From Pezizomycotina sp. ARF18 (lineage: Eukaryota; Ascomycota): 51,234 nt of DNA. This document shows positions 1 to 12,842 of the stretch, one piece after another. The stretch is taken from positions 56,932 to 108,165 of the forward strand of contig AZLU01000047.1 of assembly GCA_002224055.1 (NCBI GenBank), read 5' to 3'. The translations under genes were made by a program, and so were the position numbers. The number at the start of each line of letters is the position of its first letter. Within the stretch, counting starts at the first letter, position 1. A model generated the notes under the pieces. The model had not been told where the DNA came from. It saw only the letters and a list, made by a program, of their open reading frames with translations, and made no database searches.

Positions 1-1616
1 AGTAAAGAGTATTCAGCGTTGCGTCTCGCACGTGCGATGACGATTGCGATTGTACGAGGTGCATTGATATACTTTTCATATCGTTACCAAGAATATATTC
101 AAATACCATTCGCGGGATGATAGTAATCAGTTGCCATATATCAGAGGAAAACCCGGAGTACTTCCATGACCGATTTTATAAAATAGTTCCAAGAATTCTC
201 GATCAACCTGTAACATCAACGGAGACGAGAAGGGCAGCAGGAGCCGCACGACGACGCCCCTCCTTTTCTTTTTTAGTCGGAGAATAATTATCAAACTCGC
301 GCGGGCTTCTAGACGGGTTTCGATCTGAGGAACTGACGAAATACGCGGAGAAGACCCATCGAGGATGTCGGTAGATGAGCTTCTATCGGCTAGACCTACG
401 TAAAACTGAAAGAAGGGAGAAGGAGAGAGCAAGACCCTTACCCGGGTATCTTTCACGCTCTGACTATTTTTGAAGCAAATTAGCGAACGTCGCAGGTATT
501 ATCCCGTGCAGATGATCTATCTGTCAGCTTCTGCCTGCAAGATTTCCAAAGACCTCGTTCGCTTCCTTGAAGTCAGTCGTACATGAATAAAAAACAAAAA
601 AAATCTTTTTTTTATTTTTTCCCCATCGCAGTGGTATACTGCATACAGTCTCAGAAAAATTTGAAACTCGGTCGTTAGAACCTTCCCGTTTGATGCTTTA
701 TCCCCAAGAGGCGAATTAGCCAAGCTTGACGCTATTAAGATGACGTTAAGGTGACAAGAGCCTTGGGGCTGGGGAAAATAAAGGCGACTGCGTAATGGGA
801 AAAATTGACAGCGGGTCAGCCTCTAGAAAGCGATAGGGCTGTTTTGAACTTCCGCGATCCTCCCTGTAGAGATCTAAAAAGTTATATATATATAGAATAG
901 AGTATATAGGTATAATTCTTTTTTCTCTTTCGATTTTTTAATCCTGCCCTTTGTATATACTTTATAATATAGATATAGGTAGAATAGCAGCTTTATACAA
1001 AGAAGTTTATAGTGATTTTTCCCTCAAGTGTTCTCTTGAGATTTTAAAGATGTCGAAGGTGTATAGTATATATTTTAATTTATATACGCTGGGCTAGATG
1101 TTTACAGTAGCTTCACTGTTGGTTCTTTGGCGGCGGCTGAAAGTAAGGAACTTGTGCAGTGCACTTTAATAGCATGGCTTAGACACACCCGCACACACAC
1201 ACCACACACATTTCTACTCTGCTAAGGACAAGATATCCCTTTTTAGTAAACCAACCTCTTTCCATCTGCATCTCCATCTCCATCTCCATCTCTTCTCTCA
1301 CCTTCCTCTCAACCAACCCTCAGCACTCACCACTTCCTGGTCAACGTTACCCCCCCCCCCCTTTTTACATCGCAACTGAAAAGGAAGAAGCAGCAGACAA
1401 GGGGAGGAGAAGCTTTGTTCCTCAGTCTTTGGAACCGCTTGATCCCGGGAAATAACACCCACAACTTCTCTGCGAGCTTCCATCCACCGACAAATTACCT
1501 TAGCCTTGACCCTGCTTCACGCTTCATCTTTCCTCATCGGCCCCTTTAATCTGCGCTTCCAACTTCATCAATTACGCCTTTAACCCGACGTCCCTTCCAA
1601 TCTTCTATCATCGATC
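1..1616. other. Intergenic region and YKT6 leader
   Basis: No convincing gene is seen here. The ORFs on both strands are short, have no recognisable motif and run through low-complexity sequence. The right part (about 1180-1610) has a CA-rich stretch, a CATCTC-type hexamer run and CT-rich sequence, followed by a C-run near 1351. Such pyrimidine-rich DNA is typical of fungal promoters and 5' leaders, so it probably belongs to the YKT6 gene that starts at 1617. Confidence 0.5.
1263..1293. repeat. CATCTC-type hexanucleotide microsatellite
   Basis: Imperfect tandem CATCTC units, the first one varied, lie about 330 bp upstream of the YKT6 start codon inside a CT-rich leader or promoter. This is read directly from the sequence. 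Any regulatory role is a guess. Confidence 0.7.
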
Positions 1617-2597
1617 ATGGCTTCGTCTGCCGACGCAGCGACCACTCGGGTCTTTTACATTGGCGTAAGTCTTTGTCCCCCTCTCATCGATAACCCTCCA
1701 TCCCTCCGCAAGATTACAGCCTACGAAAAGGTCTCACGGATATCACTAACCGGTGCAACCTTTTTTCTTTTGGATTAAAAAAATTTTTTTTTTTAGATCC
1801 TCAGGAATGAAGCCAAGCCAGCCAAGGAGCTGGTGACCGTGACGAACCTTGACAGCTTCGGACGGTTTACGAGGGGAAGGTAAAAAAAAAAATAAAAAAA
1901 TTTTTTTTTTAAAATATCCGAGACCTTAATGCGAAGAATAACGGACCGATCGATATTATTCGGGATCAGGGCTGATTTAATATTTTTTAATCATTGCTCA
2001 ACAGTGTCAAGGAGTTTATGAGTCTATTTGCAGGGACGGTCGCCGAAAGAACACAGTCAGGTGTACGGCAGAGCATTGAGGAACAATGTGAGCTACCTAC
2101 CATATAATAATTTCTCCCTTAAATCTCGAACCCACTTCTCTAATTCAACCCTCTTTCTTTCTTTTTTTTTTTTTTCTCTCAACAGCCTACACATTCCACG
2201 CCTACTCCCGGCCCGAAGGGGTCGCCGGTGTCGTCATCACCAATGCCGAATATCCCAAGCGCATCCCCCACGAGCTCCTCAACCGCGTCTTGGACGAGTC
2301 CTGACTAGTATCCCCGCCCGTATTGGGAAGACGATAAGAAGCTCGCGGAACCCCTTAAATTTCCCACAGCTTCAGGAGTACCTCGAGAAATACCAGGACC
2401 CCCGGCAGGCCGACAATATCAGCAAGATCCAGAGGAGCTGGACGATACCAAAATTGTCCTGCACAAGACGATCGAGAGCGTTCTTGAGAGGGGAGAAAGC
2501 TCGACAGTCTCGTCGCCAGGTCGGAGAACCTGAGCACCGCGAGCAAGATGTCTATACGAAAGCTAAGCAGCAGAACTCGTGCTGTACAATCATGTGA
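1617..2597 (+). CDS. YKT6: R-SNARE YKT6, lipid-anchored
   Basis: YKT6 is a SNARE with a longin domain that acts in ER-Golgi, endosome, vacuole and autophagosome fusion. It has no transmembrane segment and is anchored by lipids on a C-terminal Cys pair. Exon 1 (1617-1664) encodes a start ending FYIG. Introns are 1665-1796, 1880-2004 and 2088-2185, all GT...AG with poly-T tracts. The longin domain continues to LLNRVLDE. The SNARE helix contains the zero-layer arginine in VLERGEKLD, and the protein ends in CCTIM, the CCxx prenylation/palmitoylation box. Length is about 200 residues, as usual for the family. Exon 4 needs at least three single-base corrections: a T short after GACGAG near 2301, a T short near 2321, and an extra C near 2365. 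The reading frame changes again before the tail. I read these as sequence errors. Confidence 0.93.
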
Positions 2598-5500
2598 GGG
2601 GTCGTCGGATCAATTCGTTATTCTTATTGCTATTATTATTATTATTATTGAATTCGTCTGATAGATCGACGAATGTTTTTCATGCCCAACTTTCACTAAC
2701 TTAATGGCATGTATTGACGCAAGCTTTGAACTATATTACTTTTGCCGTTTTTTTTTGAATCTACGATTGAAAGGGGTTTGAACAGAAAGGCATTTGAATA
2801 ATGACAACTGTTCACCATTATCACCTTATAGAGAATTTTGCCGCTAGACATTTGTATTTTTGTGCTTGTTGTAGCTTCTTTTTTTTTTTTTTTTTTTTTT
2901 TTTTCTCTGAACATGCATGTTGTTTAACGTTCTTGCTTAAGTATATATCAGTATATTTAATCTACCGTAAGTCCATTGACAGTTACTATCCGTACTCGCC
3001 GCAGTAAACCGAAAGTATATTGACACTGCATCCCTGTTACAGCCACTGTTCCACGCCGAGCCAAATTTCTATTCCTTGACGCTCGTTTCCCCCTATACGA
3101 CGGGGGCCTTGGGCCGGTAGCCTGGTAAATGAGGACTTAATCGTTATCTTTTCTTAGTCACGATACATTCTCACGTCTCCGAGGAACCAGTCGACTGGCA
3201 GAATATACAAGGATCAGGGTATTGTCGAAACTCATCGTACGTTAGACACTAGGAAAAGTGCAATCTGCGATCACGCATGATTGGCATCGAAGCTAATCTA
3301 CGTGTTCGAAAAAAAAAAAAAAAAAAAAAAGATTTAACGGTGAAATTCCCGAGGGCCCGAATCGGGTTGCCAGCATATCACTTACGCGCGAGACAACTGA
3401 GGAACTCACCCAGTGGTACGACGGGCTAGGTCTTAATGAATAGCTGGAATAATCTGTAAGGGTTCAGGGATTAAATAACAAGCTTAAGATATCACCCGAT
3501 AATTCTTTAGACAACGTCGACAAATTTTTTCTTAGCTGGCTGCACCTATTACATCATTTCCTGATCATGTAGCATCGTACGGTACGGTATTGCTTGTATA
3601 CACCTAAAAGTCAGACCATGACCATGCTATAATAACGACGAGAGGGTTATTTTGATCATACACACTCGTTTCTCCTTTTGCTCTAGTTGTATTCTGTACC
3701 ATTTTTCTGCGTTTACCCTTCAGTAAAACCCTCGTCTCACGAACTTCATGTGATTACCAGGACATGGCAGAGCATTATGTTATTAATTTTAACGAGCCAA
3801 ATAAGGCTAAAGCATAAATCAGCTTGAGCTATTTATACGTAGGTGATAGCTTTGAATACTCCTTACACCTCGTTTTTTCGCCAGCTAAGAGACATGTCGT
3901 GATTATATTGGCGAACTAAAGCGAAACTCTGGACTTCAGTTATAGGCTAATCATACCAATAATAATCACTCTCTGTAGAACTACATGTTCCAAGACCAAC
4001 AGGTATCGTTTATCAATCAATGGCTCGATTAAACGACGAAACGTACTCCCATCAGTCGGAAAAGTAAACGATAATATGATAATGCACATGCTTGGTGACC
4101 ATCACCATGCGTGGTTTTTTCATTTCTACACCGTCATGAGACGGCCACTGTCTACTCTAGATCTCATGTTTCGTTTTGATATCCACGAATTTGTCTTTGT
4201 CTTCTTATTTTTTCCCTTTATTTAACAAAACCCTATCATGTTTATCGGATTATGAACTCCGTATATCCCTCGTCCAACGCCTGCTTTTGTAAGGTAGATC
4301 CGACACATAGCAACGATTGCTATGTATAGATGATACAAACATTGTCCTCAGTGGAAAAGAAAAGGGTCCAGGAGAACGAGGGGAAAATATCCGCATTTTA
4401 AAAAAAAAAAAAAAAAGGTTCACTGTGTAATAGATCATTGTTACTAGGGTACGTATAATCTGTATCTCGATCCATATTGTATCGCTTTTGACCGTCAATC
4501 TCGTCCGATAACATGCATCACGAGTGTTCCTCTGGGTGTTACTACTACCAGAATGCCTCATAATACGCCCACAGTTTCTCTTATTTTGCCACCGCTAGCC
4601 TGGTCCTGCAATTTCGACAACTGCCACGTTTTTTCCCTTCGATCTTCTCCTTTTCATTCTCCAGGTGTTCCCTCGGATAGCGACGTCGAAATGCTATCTG
4701 AATCGAGATGTATGCGATACGTTCGCGGATTGTTTTCCTTTCTGCATTGCATTTGCAGATGATCAATGGTCGCACAGAACCAGGTATCAAAAACGGTGGT
4801 CGAGATTATTTAAGAAATAACTTAAATAATAACTAAGTAAATGTACACCTTATACTCTTACTCTTTTTTTTTTTTTTTTTTTTTGTTCTTTTCTGCTGCA
4901 GTGTCACCTGCCTTTAAAACTGGTTCTTCGAAGAAGAAAAAAAAAAAGCCATGACCAGCTAAGCAAATGGAAAAAAAAAGAAGCAAATAAAACCACTTCA
5001 TATTGCATGAGAAGATGTTACACACGTATGCGCTGTTTCCTTTCTTTTTTACCCTTTTCACTGCGGCTGCAGGCTGCAAGATTTCGCGGATCTGTTGTCT
5101 GACAGTAGGGACATTTATCCGTTTCCTCACGTTGCAGACGAAACGGCTTAAGGCGCCCGCACGTTTCCGCGGTGTAAGTCCTGCAGGTATTATTTACATA
5201 CAGATACTCTCTGTAGTACAAGATGTCCTTCAAGAGCCAAAAAAAAAAAAAAAAAAGGAATAAGATCAGGGCCTTTCAAGTATATACTACTGAGAGGTAT
5301 GCAGATAAATATACATGTATGGGAAGCCAATTAAACGTTAAACGTAAAAAAAAAGGCAAAAGTTTCGCGGTACACGAACGAATCATGTTGCATCGCCTTT
5401 TTTCCCTTTTCCGAGCAATACATTGAGTGGCGAGATATATATATATATACCAAGCACAGTGTCATATATTGTTGGTTTTCGACTTCTTTGGCGATTCTGA

Positions 5501-6045
5501 TGAGAATGATTAGCCTGATGCTGCAGTTTGAAGTCATTAGGACCGATTAATACCAAAAGCCACCGAAAAAAAGAAAGGGGAAAAAAAAAGAACGACCACT
5601 CAGATGCGTGCTACGCTAGTTCATCACGGGTGCAACGGAAGGACGCGCGGTATTTGTGTTCCTCCACGTTTATAATTATCGAAGAAGTCCTTTGGTTTAA
5701 TTATAGAAACGGTTCTGAGGTTTAGGTACATTCCCAAAACGAAGTAGATCAATAGACGTGGCTGAGCCGGTGGATGTAAATCATTATCAGCGCCTATAGA
5801 AGAACGCTATCTTATTGAAATAGAAAAATAAAAAAAAAAAAAATGGCAAACTGTTTTTCATTATACCATCCTTTCTGAGTGTATTTAAAGTATATATATG
5901 TCTGCTTGTCTAATGTCTATAGTGTCCTAAGAATAGCAGGTGAGTGATTGTAAGGTACTAGTTAGGGGTATAAATATACATTTAGATCTAAAGATTTAGT
6001 TGAAAGTAGTATGTAAAGAAGAGCGATTCCGCACTCAAGAGAACG
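2598..6045. other. Long spacer, A/T-homopolymer rich, no gene seen
   Basis: This 3.4 kb lies between the convergent YKT6 and the 2-hydroxyacid dehydrogenase. It holds many A or T runs of 15-23 bases (about 2879-2902, 3309-3330, 4864-4884, 5240-5256) and no ORF with recognisable domains. ORFs of up to about 100 codons occur on both strands but consist largely of translated homopolymers. I saw no tRNA A/B boxes and no terminal inverted repeats. The stretches next to each gene must contain the two 3' ends. Confidence 0.5.
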
Positions 6046-7351
6046 TTACGCCTTTTGTTCGGGGACCGGGGATTTAGTTTGCCCGTCTTCACGGCTTGGA
6101 CGACGTTGTCGAGGGTCCATTCCTCCATCTTCTTGCTGGTTTCGTACGTATACGTACCAAATGCGGAATAAGAAGGCAATTGGGTTTCGAATGAGACCTG
6201 GATGAATCTTCGGCTCTTCCTCAAACACGTCGAGGCCGACGCTTCGTACTTTACCGCTGTCGAGTGCATCAACCAGAGCTGCTTCGTCGATTACGGCTCC
6301 TCGGGCTGAGTTGACAATAATAACGTCTGCTTGAAGTGTTAGAGATCGAGCACACGGGTTCTTTGAAGGGTTTCTTTTTGGTAACTCACTATCTTTCATT
6401 TTTGCAAACTCCTTTGTGGATATTATGTGTCTCGTATGTTGCTAATCAAATATTAGCACCTGGAAAGATAAAAATCACAAATTTGAAGTATTTTTTCTCC
6501 CACTCACATTTAACGGCAAATTCAAGCTAATGACATCGGACGTAGCAAGCAGCTCATCAAATGATACGTATTTGGCTCCCTCTCTCCTCCGGCGCCAGCC
6601 TATTCCGGTTGTGTACTGGACTTTCATGCCAAAGCACCCTCGACCTTGCGCTTCAGCGTGCGCCCGATGCCACCCATGCCTAGATACCAAGGACTTTGTT
6701 GTCAGGGTCGTTTCCCAGTGCGACGTCTCCTCTCCACTCGCCTTTGCGCAGGTTGAGCATGCTGCGGCCGAAGTTTCTAAGGCACCCCAGAATCAGGAAA
6801 AGCGTAACGTCGGCCGTGGCATTATCAACGGCGGTTGGGGTGTTCGAAACTTGGATTTTGCCATCCGTGCAGGCATGCACGTCGACCTGGTCGTAACCGG
6901 CGCCTAATGTTGCAAATAGAAGTTAAAAAAAAAAAAACACTATCAATGTATATGAAAGAGAAAAGGGCAGATAATTTCCGACCATTGTGGGAAAGAAATT
7001 TCAAGGACTTTGGCAAAACCTCAACAAGCTCCTTGTTGATCAGCCGGTGATCTTGACAGACTCGAAAGTCCGAAGGGCTGCGTAGACACCGTCTAGCCGC
7101 CCAGATTGGCACTCCTTAATAAACTCTTCGCGATTCGTTGCATTGGGCGTGATTACGTCGGCAATTTCACGCAGGTGCTGAAGCCCTTCATGCGCACTTG
7201 TCAGACGGTCAGCAGATGAGGAATTTTTGTTTTGAACTGAAGTATTTCACGAAAAAAAAAAAAAAAAAAAGAGAGAAACCAATTGACTCGGGCCGAATTG
7301 CTTACTGGTTTATCTGGCCAACAAGAGCACCTTCTTCTTCTCCGAAGACAT
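6046..7351 (-). CDS. D-isomer-specific 2-hydroxyacid dehydrogenase (glyoxylate/hydroxypyruvate reductase-like), frame-broken
   Basis: This is an NAD(P)H-dependent reductase of 2-oxoacids such as glyoxylate or hydroxypyruvate. The start at 7351 gives MSSEKKKVLLL. After an intron (donor GTAAGC) the second exon continues AHEGLQHLREIADV, giving the usual N-terminal LLLGQINHAHE-type strand. Further in come the Rossmann motif GMGGIGRTLKRK, the NSARGAV segment with the catalytic Arg, and LDVFEEEP with the catalytic Glu. The PHLGT segment with the catalytic His lies in another frame near 6160-6180. The tail ends SPVPEQKA. Two further introns near 6905-6990 and 6370-6520 fit. Corrections are needed near 7316 (one G missing), 7050, 6690, 6180 and 6080. 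Total length is about 330-340 residues, as in GOR1-type enzymes. The exact substrate cannot be told from sequence. Confidence 0.85.
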
Positions 7352-7803
7352 GCTCGGTTACTAATTCGCTAATCGACTAGAATGCAAGAAACCGTCTGAG
7401 GTAGAGTGTGCTCTGAGCTGTCGCGTGGACAAAAAAGGAATTGCTAGGTTTCTAAGCTTGAAAAGCTTCTGGATATCCTTTTGACAGCTTCGAAATTCGC
7501 TTCAAGCCGCCTCCTCGCCTCTGAAAGAGAAAAAAAAAAAAAAAAAAAAAGGAAGGCCCGTCCTCAACCAAAGAATTTCCCTCACTTCTATTCAGCCTAC
7601 TACCGGAGACGATCTAGTTTCCTTGAATCCTCCAAATGGGGATTTTTTTTTTTTTTTTTTCGATTCGATTGATTTCTGCTGTCCTTCCTGGAAATCTCTG
7701 TACCTTCTACCCTGGTAAGTTCGAGCTTCGGATCTGTTTAAGTAGCAGGGAAAGAAGGAAACAAAGAAGGAAGAGCAAGGCTTTTGAAGGGGGGAAATAA
7801 CAA

Positions 7804-7805
<2 letters not shown>

Positions 7806-7844
<39 letters not shown>

Positions 7845-7846
7845 AA
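7806..7846. repeat. Very long T homopolymer abutting an A run
   Basis: About 32 consecutive T bases are followed directly by about nine A bases, so the tract can fold on itself. It is the longest homopolymer in the window. Its true length cannot be trusted given the homopolymer errors seen in neighbouring genes. Confidence 0.8.
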
Positions 7847-8098
7847 GTATACTAATAAGTAGTAGGGATGGAGGGGTTTTTTTGGGGGGGGTGGTCGGAT
7901 GAAGATTCAGTCTCCCCTTACCTTAGTACCTATGATAGCACAGCTCCGTTACGTCGACGGAATGTTATTACGGCATGGTTTGGACCAACCAGGAATGGCC
8001 AATAGCTTCTAAAGGCTGCGAAAGTGAAAAGTACTATTACATACTCTTACATATCATTACATACTTGCAAGTAGCGTGTGTATGTACGTTTCGAAGTT

Positions 8099-8112
8099 CC
8101 CCCCCCCCCCCC
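8099..8112. repeat. C14 homopolymer
   Basis: Fourteen consecutive C bases lie in the spacer between two divergent genes. Long C/G runs are rare in this otherwise A/T-homopolymer-rich window. Confidence 0.8.
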
Positions 8113-11100
8113 GCAGGGGAACAACGAACACATGGCCCAGAATAAAGTAGCTTAAATGAAAGATGAAGGAGAGATAATCGAATAGAAAGGAAGAAAAAGA
8201 AGGCAGCCAATTCCTGGTAACAAGTTTAAGTTTGGTGCCTATTGATTTGTTGAGGCTCATCTATCCGATCTTTTTCAGGAAATGCCCCGGGTGGATAACG
8301 AGAAAGAACAAAAATGGATCCTACTTCTAAGTAAGAAATGAAACATCTCTACCTCTCTCTTTCTTTTCCTTTTTTTTGTCTCCGTGGAGAGCAGTAGGTG
8401 GAGGGAGGACGAATATCTTACTGCATGAGCTATATAAGACCGAAAGCTAGGTCGCGGCGGAGGAAGACCGAAATAGAAAAATTCCGAATAGGATGGAGAT
8501 GACAAGTGAGTAAACGGTGAAAATGAGTTCCACAAGACTGTAAGAATCCTGATGCGACCGTCCCTGGATTAAGTATTTGAACTTCACGGCATTACCCCCG
8601 GTGTAGCTTATATAGAAACAGAAGCCCCCCAATGAATCGAATACGAAGGAGCCCCGCTATCTTTATCGATATAATGGCGAGGCTAATCCCGAATGGTTCG
8701 CGGAACGAGCTCGCAGCTAATTGGCTGTTACCTGTTTGGTTCGATCCTGGGCGACAGAACGGCCTTTGCCGTAGGCCTCGACAGGCCGAATGTTTGCCCT
8801 GGGGACAGCTCATCACTCCCAATCGAAGCTAGGTGCATCAAATCCTCTTTTTTTTTTTTTTTTTTTTCTTAGCCTTTCCGTTTTGCCAACGCCCCCGTGC
8901 GAATGGTAGGATCCTAATAGAGAGGGCGCCAGCAGTAAAATCTATACGGATCTAGGTACAAATCCGAGCTTAGAGCGCGAAAGGCCGGTAGAGGAAAAAG
9001 AAGAACGAAAGGCAGGGATCGATCACATTTTGTTTCTTTTTCTTTTTTTGTTTTTTTATCACCTTGCAGCTAAAACAAAAACCAATGAAGGTCTAATGCC
9101 ACCACAAATTTATTCGCCAGCACACCAAATAGTTGAGCGTATTGGGAAAAAGGATTTCTAGGAGCCCTAGCAAAAGATAAAAGAGGAATAAAAGTGCATT
9201 GCCTAGTAACAAACTTGTTTTGAAGACTGTCTTAAATTCTGAATGCACGGTGACATCCTACTCAAGTCGGGACAAAGCGAAACGGATAAGGCTGATACCA
9301 CTAATAAGTAGATCTCACCTTCCACGCTTTTCCAAAGTCACCGCGGATGGCAAAACGTATTTTCTAAGTCATCTTACGTCGTCGTAGAATTTTTAACTTA
9401 CATTGCCGAGAGCCCGTCGGGGAAAAAAAATTATTCATATCAGTCCTATAATCGCAATCCATCTATTTCCCCTATCGTTGACCACGATTTCCCTTTCGAG
9501 TGCGACAGGTGAAGCTAAAGGGTCGCCTGCATGCATGGGCAAGGGAGTGGCCTGAGCGTTCATGCGGTTTGGGGGCGATAAAGTCACAGCTTGAGCTGCA
9601 GGTTGACAAACCGTAAAGCAATTGGTTGGACCGGCGACCGCGGTAGAATGTGGACGAGAAGCGCCAACTGGCAATGGACAGTTGCGACTTAAGAATTGGC
9701 AATTATAGCCAAGAGACAAGCTTTTTGGCATCATGCAGGAGGGTTGTAGCTCCGGGGGGAAAAAAAAAGGGGGAGGGTAGCTTCAAATGCCGTAAATCCT
9801 TCCAAGCTTCTAGGGTTGTCGACCAAGGAAATCACTCCAGACACTGTTTACGGTAGTGTCAGCCTATGATACCTAATACAAGCGAACTCCCCAAAATCGC
9901 CTCGTGCGCAATGGTGGGAAAAAAAAAAGAAAAGGGATCCCTCGTGAAGATTACAAGTTTGTCTTGAAATGGTTAAGGGTTTAGCGAAGACTCCAGCATG
10001 AATATCGCCTCGTAATTCATCGAATAGTAGGAACTCAATACCGACCGTTGGGAGCAAGATCCTCTTTGGAGCACACACTTTTTTACGTTATGAAAATGCT
10101 CAGTAACCTGCGCTAGACTGTTTGATATTCGTTCCATTGAGGTGTTTGAGGAATTCAGCTGGCTCTTTAGCTTTAGCGCATCTTTTACCTCCGATGACCG
10201 GAATTGATTCTAGAGGTCGCTAAATTAAGCCCTTGCGAGATGAAATCGAGGTGAGCACGATAAAGGAGTTCGATAAAAGCGATAAAACACTTTCGCTATC
10301 GATAGGGTATTAGAAGGGAAAAAAAAGTCGAAATGCTACATTGTCATTGCGTGCTTAGACTTGTGCGATTTCTAGAATTGAGCACGTCGAATGGCGACAT
10401 CGAAGTTTCAAAGTTCGTATTCTTCTTTTTCTCTCTCGTCCGCTAAGAACGAACTTATGCGAAAAAATAATTTTATCTTTCGTTTCTGGGGATCCCCACA
10501 AAGCTCCCGCTCCCTACGATCCGCTAGAACCGTTTCCGCTCCCGATTAGCTATAGCTATTTTTTCCTCTTGATTGCTTTGCTTTTTCGATCATTTTGAGA
10601 CGTCTTTCTTTCTTTCTTTCTTTTTATTTCCATCCACACACAAATAAAACAGCAAAATAGCTGCGAACTGGCCACGTGAAAACTCCTGCGAAAGAGAAAT
10701 GGACGACGAGTTTGTTATTAAAATATGTGGCTAGCCAAAAAAGAAAAAAAAATAAAAAAAAATCCAGGAGCGGCCTCCTTTGAAATCTCCCTGAGAGAGA
10801 CAGAGCGAGAGAATTAGAGGGAAAAGCTCTCTGGAAAAAGAAATAACCACAGCAGAACTTTGAGTTAAATATGAGGAGCTATGCCCCCTGACTTGCGCGA
10901 TGCCTCGCACCCTATAGACTCGCGAGTTAATTATTATTATTAAAGTTCCCTTTGGCCCTAAAGTAGTTGCAAAGACTTTTTTCTTCGTTAATAAACGCGG
11001 CACTTGCAAAAAAAAAAAGTTCCTTTTTTCTTTGTTCCTTTTGTAGCTTGCTTAGAGCTTAGCTGGGCACCTCTTCTTCTCTCCCTCCCTTTCTTATTGA

Positions 11101-11117
11101 ACGATATCCCTCTCTAA

Positions 11118-12103
11118 AATGAAGCGAATTGTATATAATGTAACTAGCGCACCGAGAATATCTTTTCGGTCGCTGCTTCAATGAGGACGGGAAGAACGTA
11201 GAAGAGGAGGATCCGTCGTGGGAAAAGCTGGCGCCCAGCGATGTCGACCTTGCCGGAGCAGAGGAGAAGCTCCGACGGGACGAGGCCAGTGTACCTGCGG
11301 TTCCAACGGTACGATGAGCTTGCAAGCTCTAGCTACCCAACACGCCGAGGGTACGGTAACCACCGAGACGTTGATCGATAGCTGGAAGATCGATGAGAAC
11401 ACTATGATTCGTCGCCGTACCAGAACGAAGCGCACTACCTGGATTTGACGACCCTCGACGGGCAGTACCAGCTCATGGCACAGGCGCTAACGGCAATGGC
11501 ACCGACAACGCCGCAGTTCGCCGTAGCAGATTACCGCAAGGCTTTTAACTGGGACCTGGTCGTAAAGGTTTGCGAGACTTGAGCAGGAAAAAGTCGTACC
11601 GTTTCCCGAGGACCGAATTCATATCATTGTCTTCAGATCAGAGCTTCCCGTAGGCACGGATAGAACGGAGTTGGGAGCTCGATGCTGAGGCGCACAGGGA
11701 AGCTGTCAGAAGCGGACAGCTACTAAAGTATGTATCACGCGCGTTCCAAGATATGGTTATTCCTTGCTGACATTTGCTCTCTCCTCTCTCCCTAGATACT
11801 GGTTTGGTGTGCCCGACGAGAAAACTGGCAAAAATCTTGCTACCTGCGTCTGGAGGCATCGTGAGGATGCAAGGAAGGGAGGTGCAGGGCCTGGACACAG
11901 GGATGCTATGAAAGCAGCAGGTATGTCAGCTTTGTAACACGAACAGAAAAAAAAATTTTTTTTCATATTTTTAACCTAGTCAAAGGATCTCTGCTTACTC
12001 CCTTGTAGCCGCCATGTACACGGAATATAGCGTCGAAAGGCTCGCCTTGGTTATCGAGGAAGATGCGGCTTCGTGGGATATTCGAACCTTTGTCATAGAA
12101 TGA
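11118..12103 (+). CDS. UPF0643 family protein, function unknown
   Basis: The family is a fungal conserved protein of unknown function (UPF0643). Seen here are a poorly conserved acidic N-terminal part (AGAEEKLRRDEASVP), then HYLDLTTLDGQYQLMAQAL and the DYRKAFNWD segment. A conserved strand follows, IHIIVFRSELP, then the family hallmark YWFGVPDEKTGKNLATCVWR and a C-terminal part ending DIRTFVIE. Introns are 11728-11795 and 11921-12008. The reading frame switches near 11310, 11405, 11570 and 11675 by single bases. The start is uncertain: an ATG at 11119 leads into a frame that closes at 11184, and the acidic exon may begin after an intron ending TAACTAG near 11146. The stop at 12101-12103 is firm. 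Family assignment is from memory of the YWFG...NLATC...W signature. Confidence 0.72.
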
Positions 12104-12811
12104 GGACCGAAAGGTTTACCTGTGCTCTGTCCACGACAAAGAAAAACGAACAGCAATAGCAATTTTTTTTTCGATCCAATTGCTACGTCTCGAATCTCCA
12201 GCGGATTGACTTCCGCTGCAGTCCTGACCCGTGAAGCTTTCGCTTAATCAGTCGATGCTTTTCATGGCCGTAAAAATAGATACCACGCAAACCTCCCTCC
12301 TACCAGTGCCAATTCTGGCCCGCCGAGCAGTAGCTTCGTTCTTTGTGAGCAACCGGATTTGCTCATGTACTTGTACGATTCGATATAGTTTTTTTAGCCT
12401 CTTTTTTTTTTTTTTTTTTTTTTTTCTGTGGGGGTTTTTTTTTTCTTTTTGGTTTCTTCTTTTCTTTTGCTGCATGGAGAAAAAGCAATCATTCCTTGTC
12501 CAAGTTTTTTGGTTTCTTCGGTCTGCATTTCATCTAGATTATTATAGAGTAGAATATAGAAATAGAATATTTTTTTAATGGCCTGCCTGTAAATACTGTC
12601 GTCCTGCAAGCATTATGCAGAAAGAAAGAAAAAGAATATAGACGATCGTACGAATGTAGCTTGTGGATGTTGTAATTGAAGGTGGGGAAAAGCACTTTCC
12701 AGAGGTAATGTTGTTTCTTACAGTGGAGAAGGGGTTTCGGAGGCCGAGCGAGACTCAAGGGACACTGAGAGAGCTTTGAACGGAGTTTAGTGCACCTCTA
12801 AAAGTAAGGGG

Positions 12812-12842
<31 letters not shown>

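Larger units (their letters stand above)
7352..11117. other. Long spacer, poly-A/T and G/C runs, no gene supported
   Basis: This 3.8 kb spacer lies between the divergent dehydrogenase and UPF0643 genes, so both promoters are in it. It contains a 32-base T run followed by A (7806-7846), a C14 run (8099-8112), a TTTC microsatellite (about 10609-10625) and a CACGTG E-box palindrome near 10673. ORFs up to about 99 codons (for example on the minus strand at 9435-9734) show no domain, no codon bias and no introns linking them. I saw no tRNA or transposon ends. Confidence 0.5.

Noticed and set aside
8592-8832. tRNA-like stretch with GGTTCGATCC near 8737
   Set aside because: The flanking bases do not form a five-pair T stem or a matching acceptor stem, and no A-box lies at the right distance.
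9435-9734. 99-codon minus-strand ORF in the long spacer
   Set aside because: No domain, no homologue recognised, and overlapping ORFs of similar size exist in other frames.
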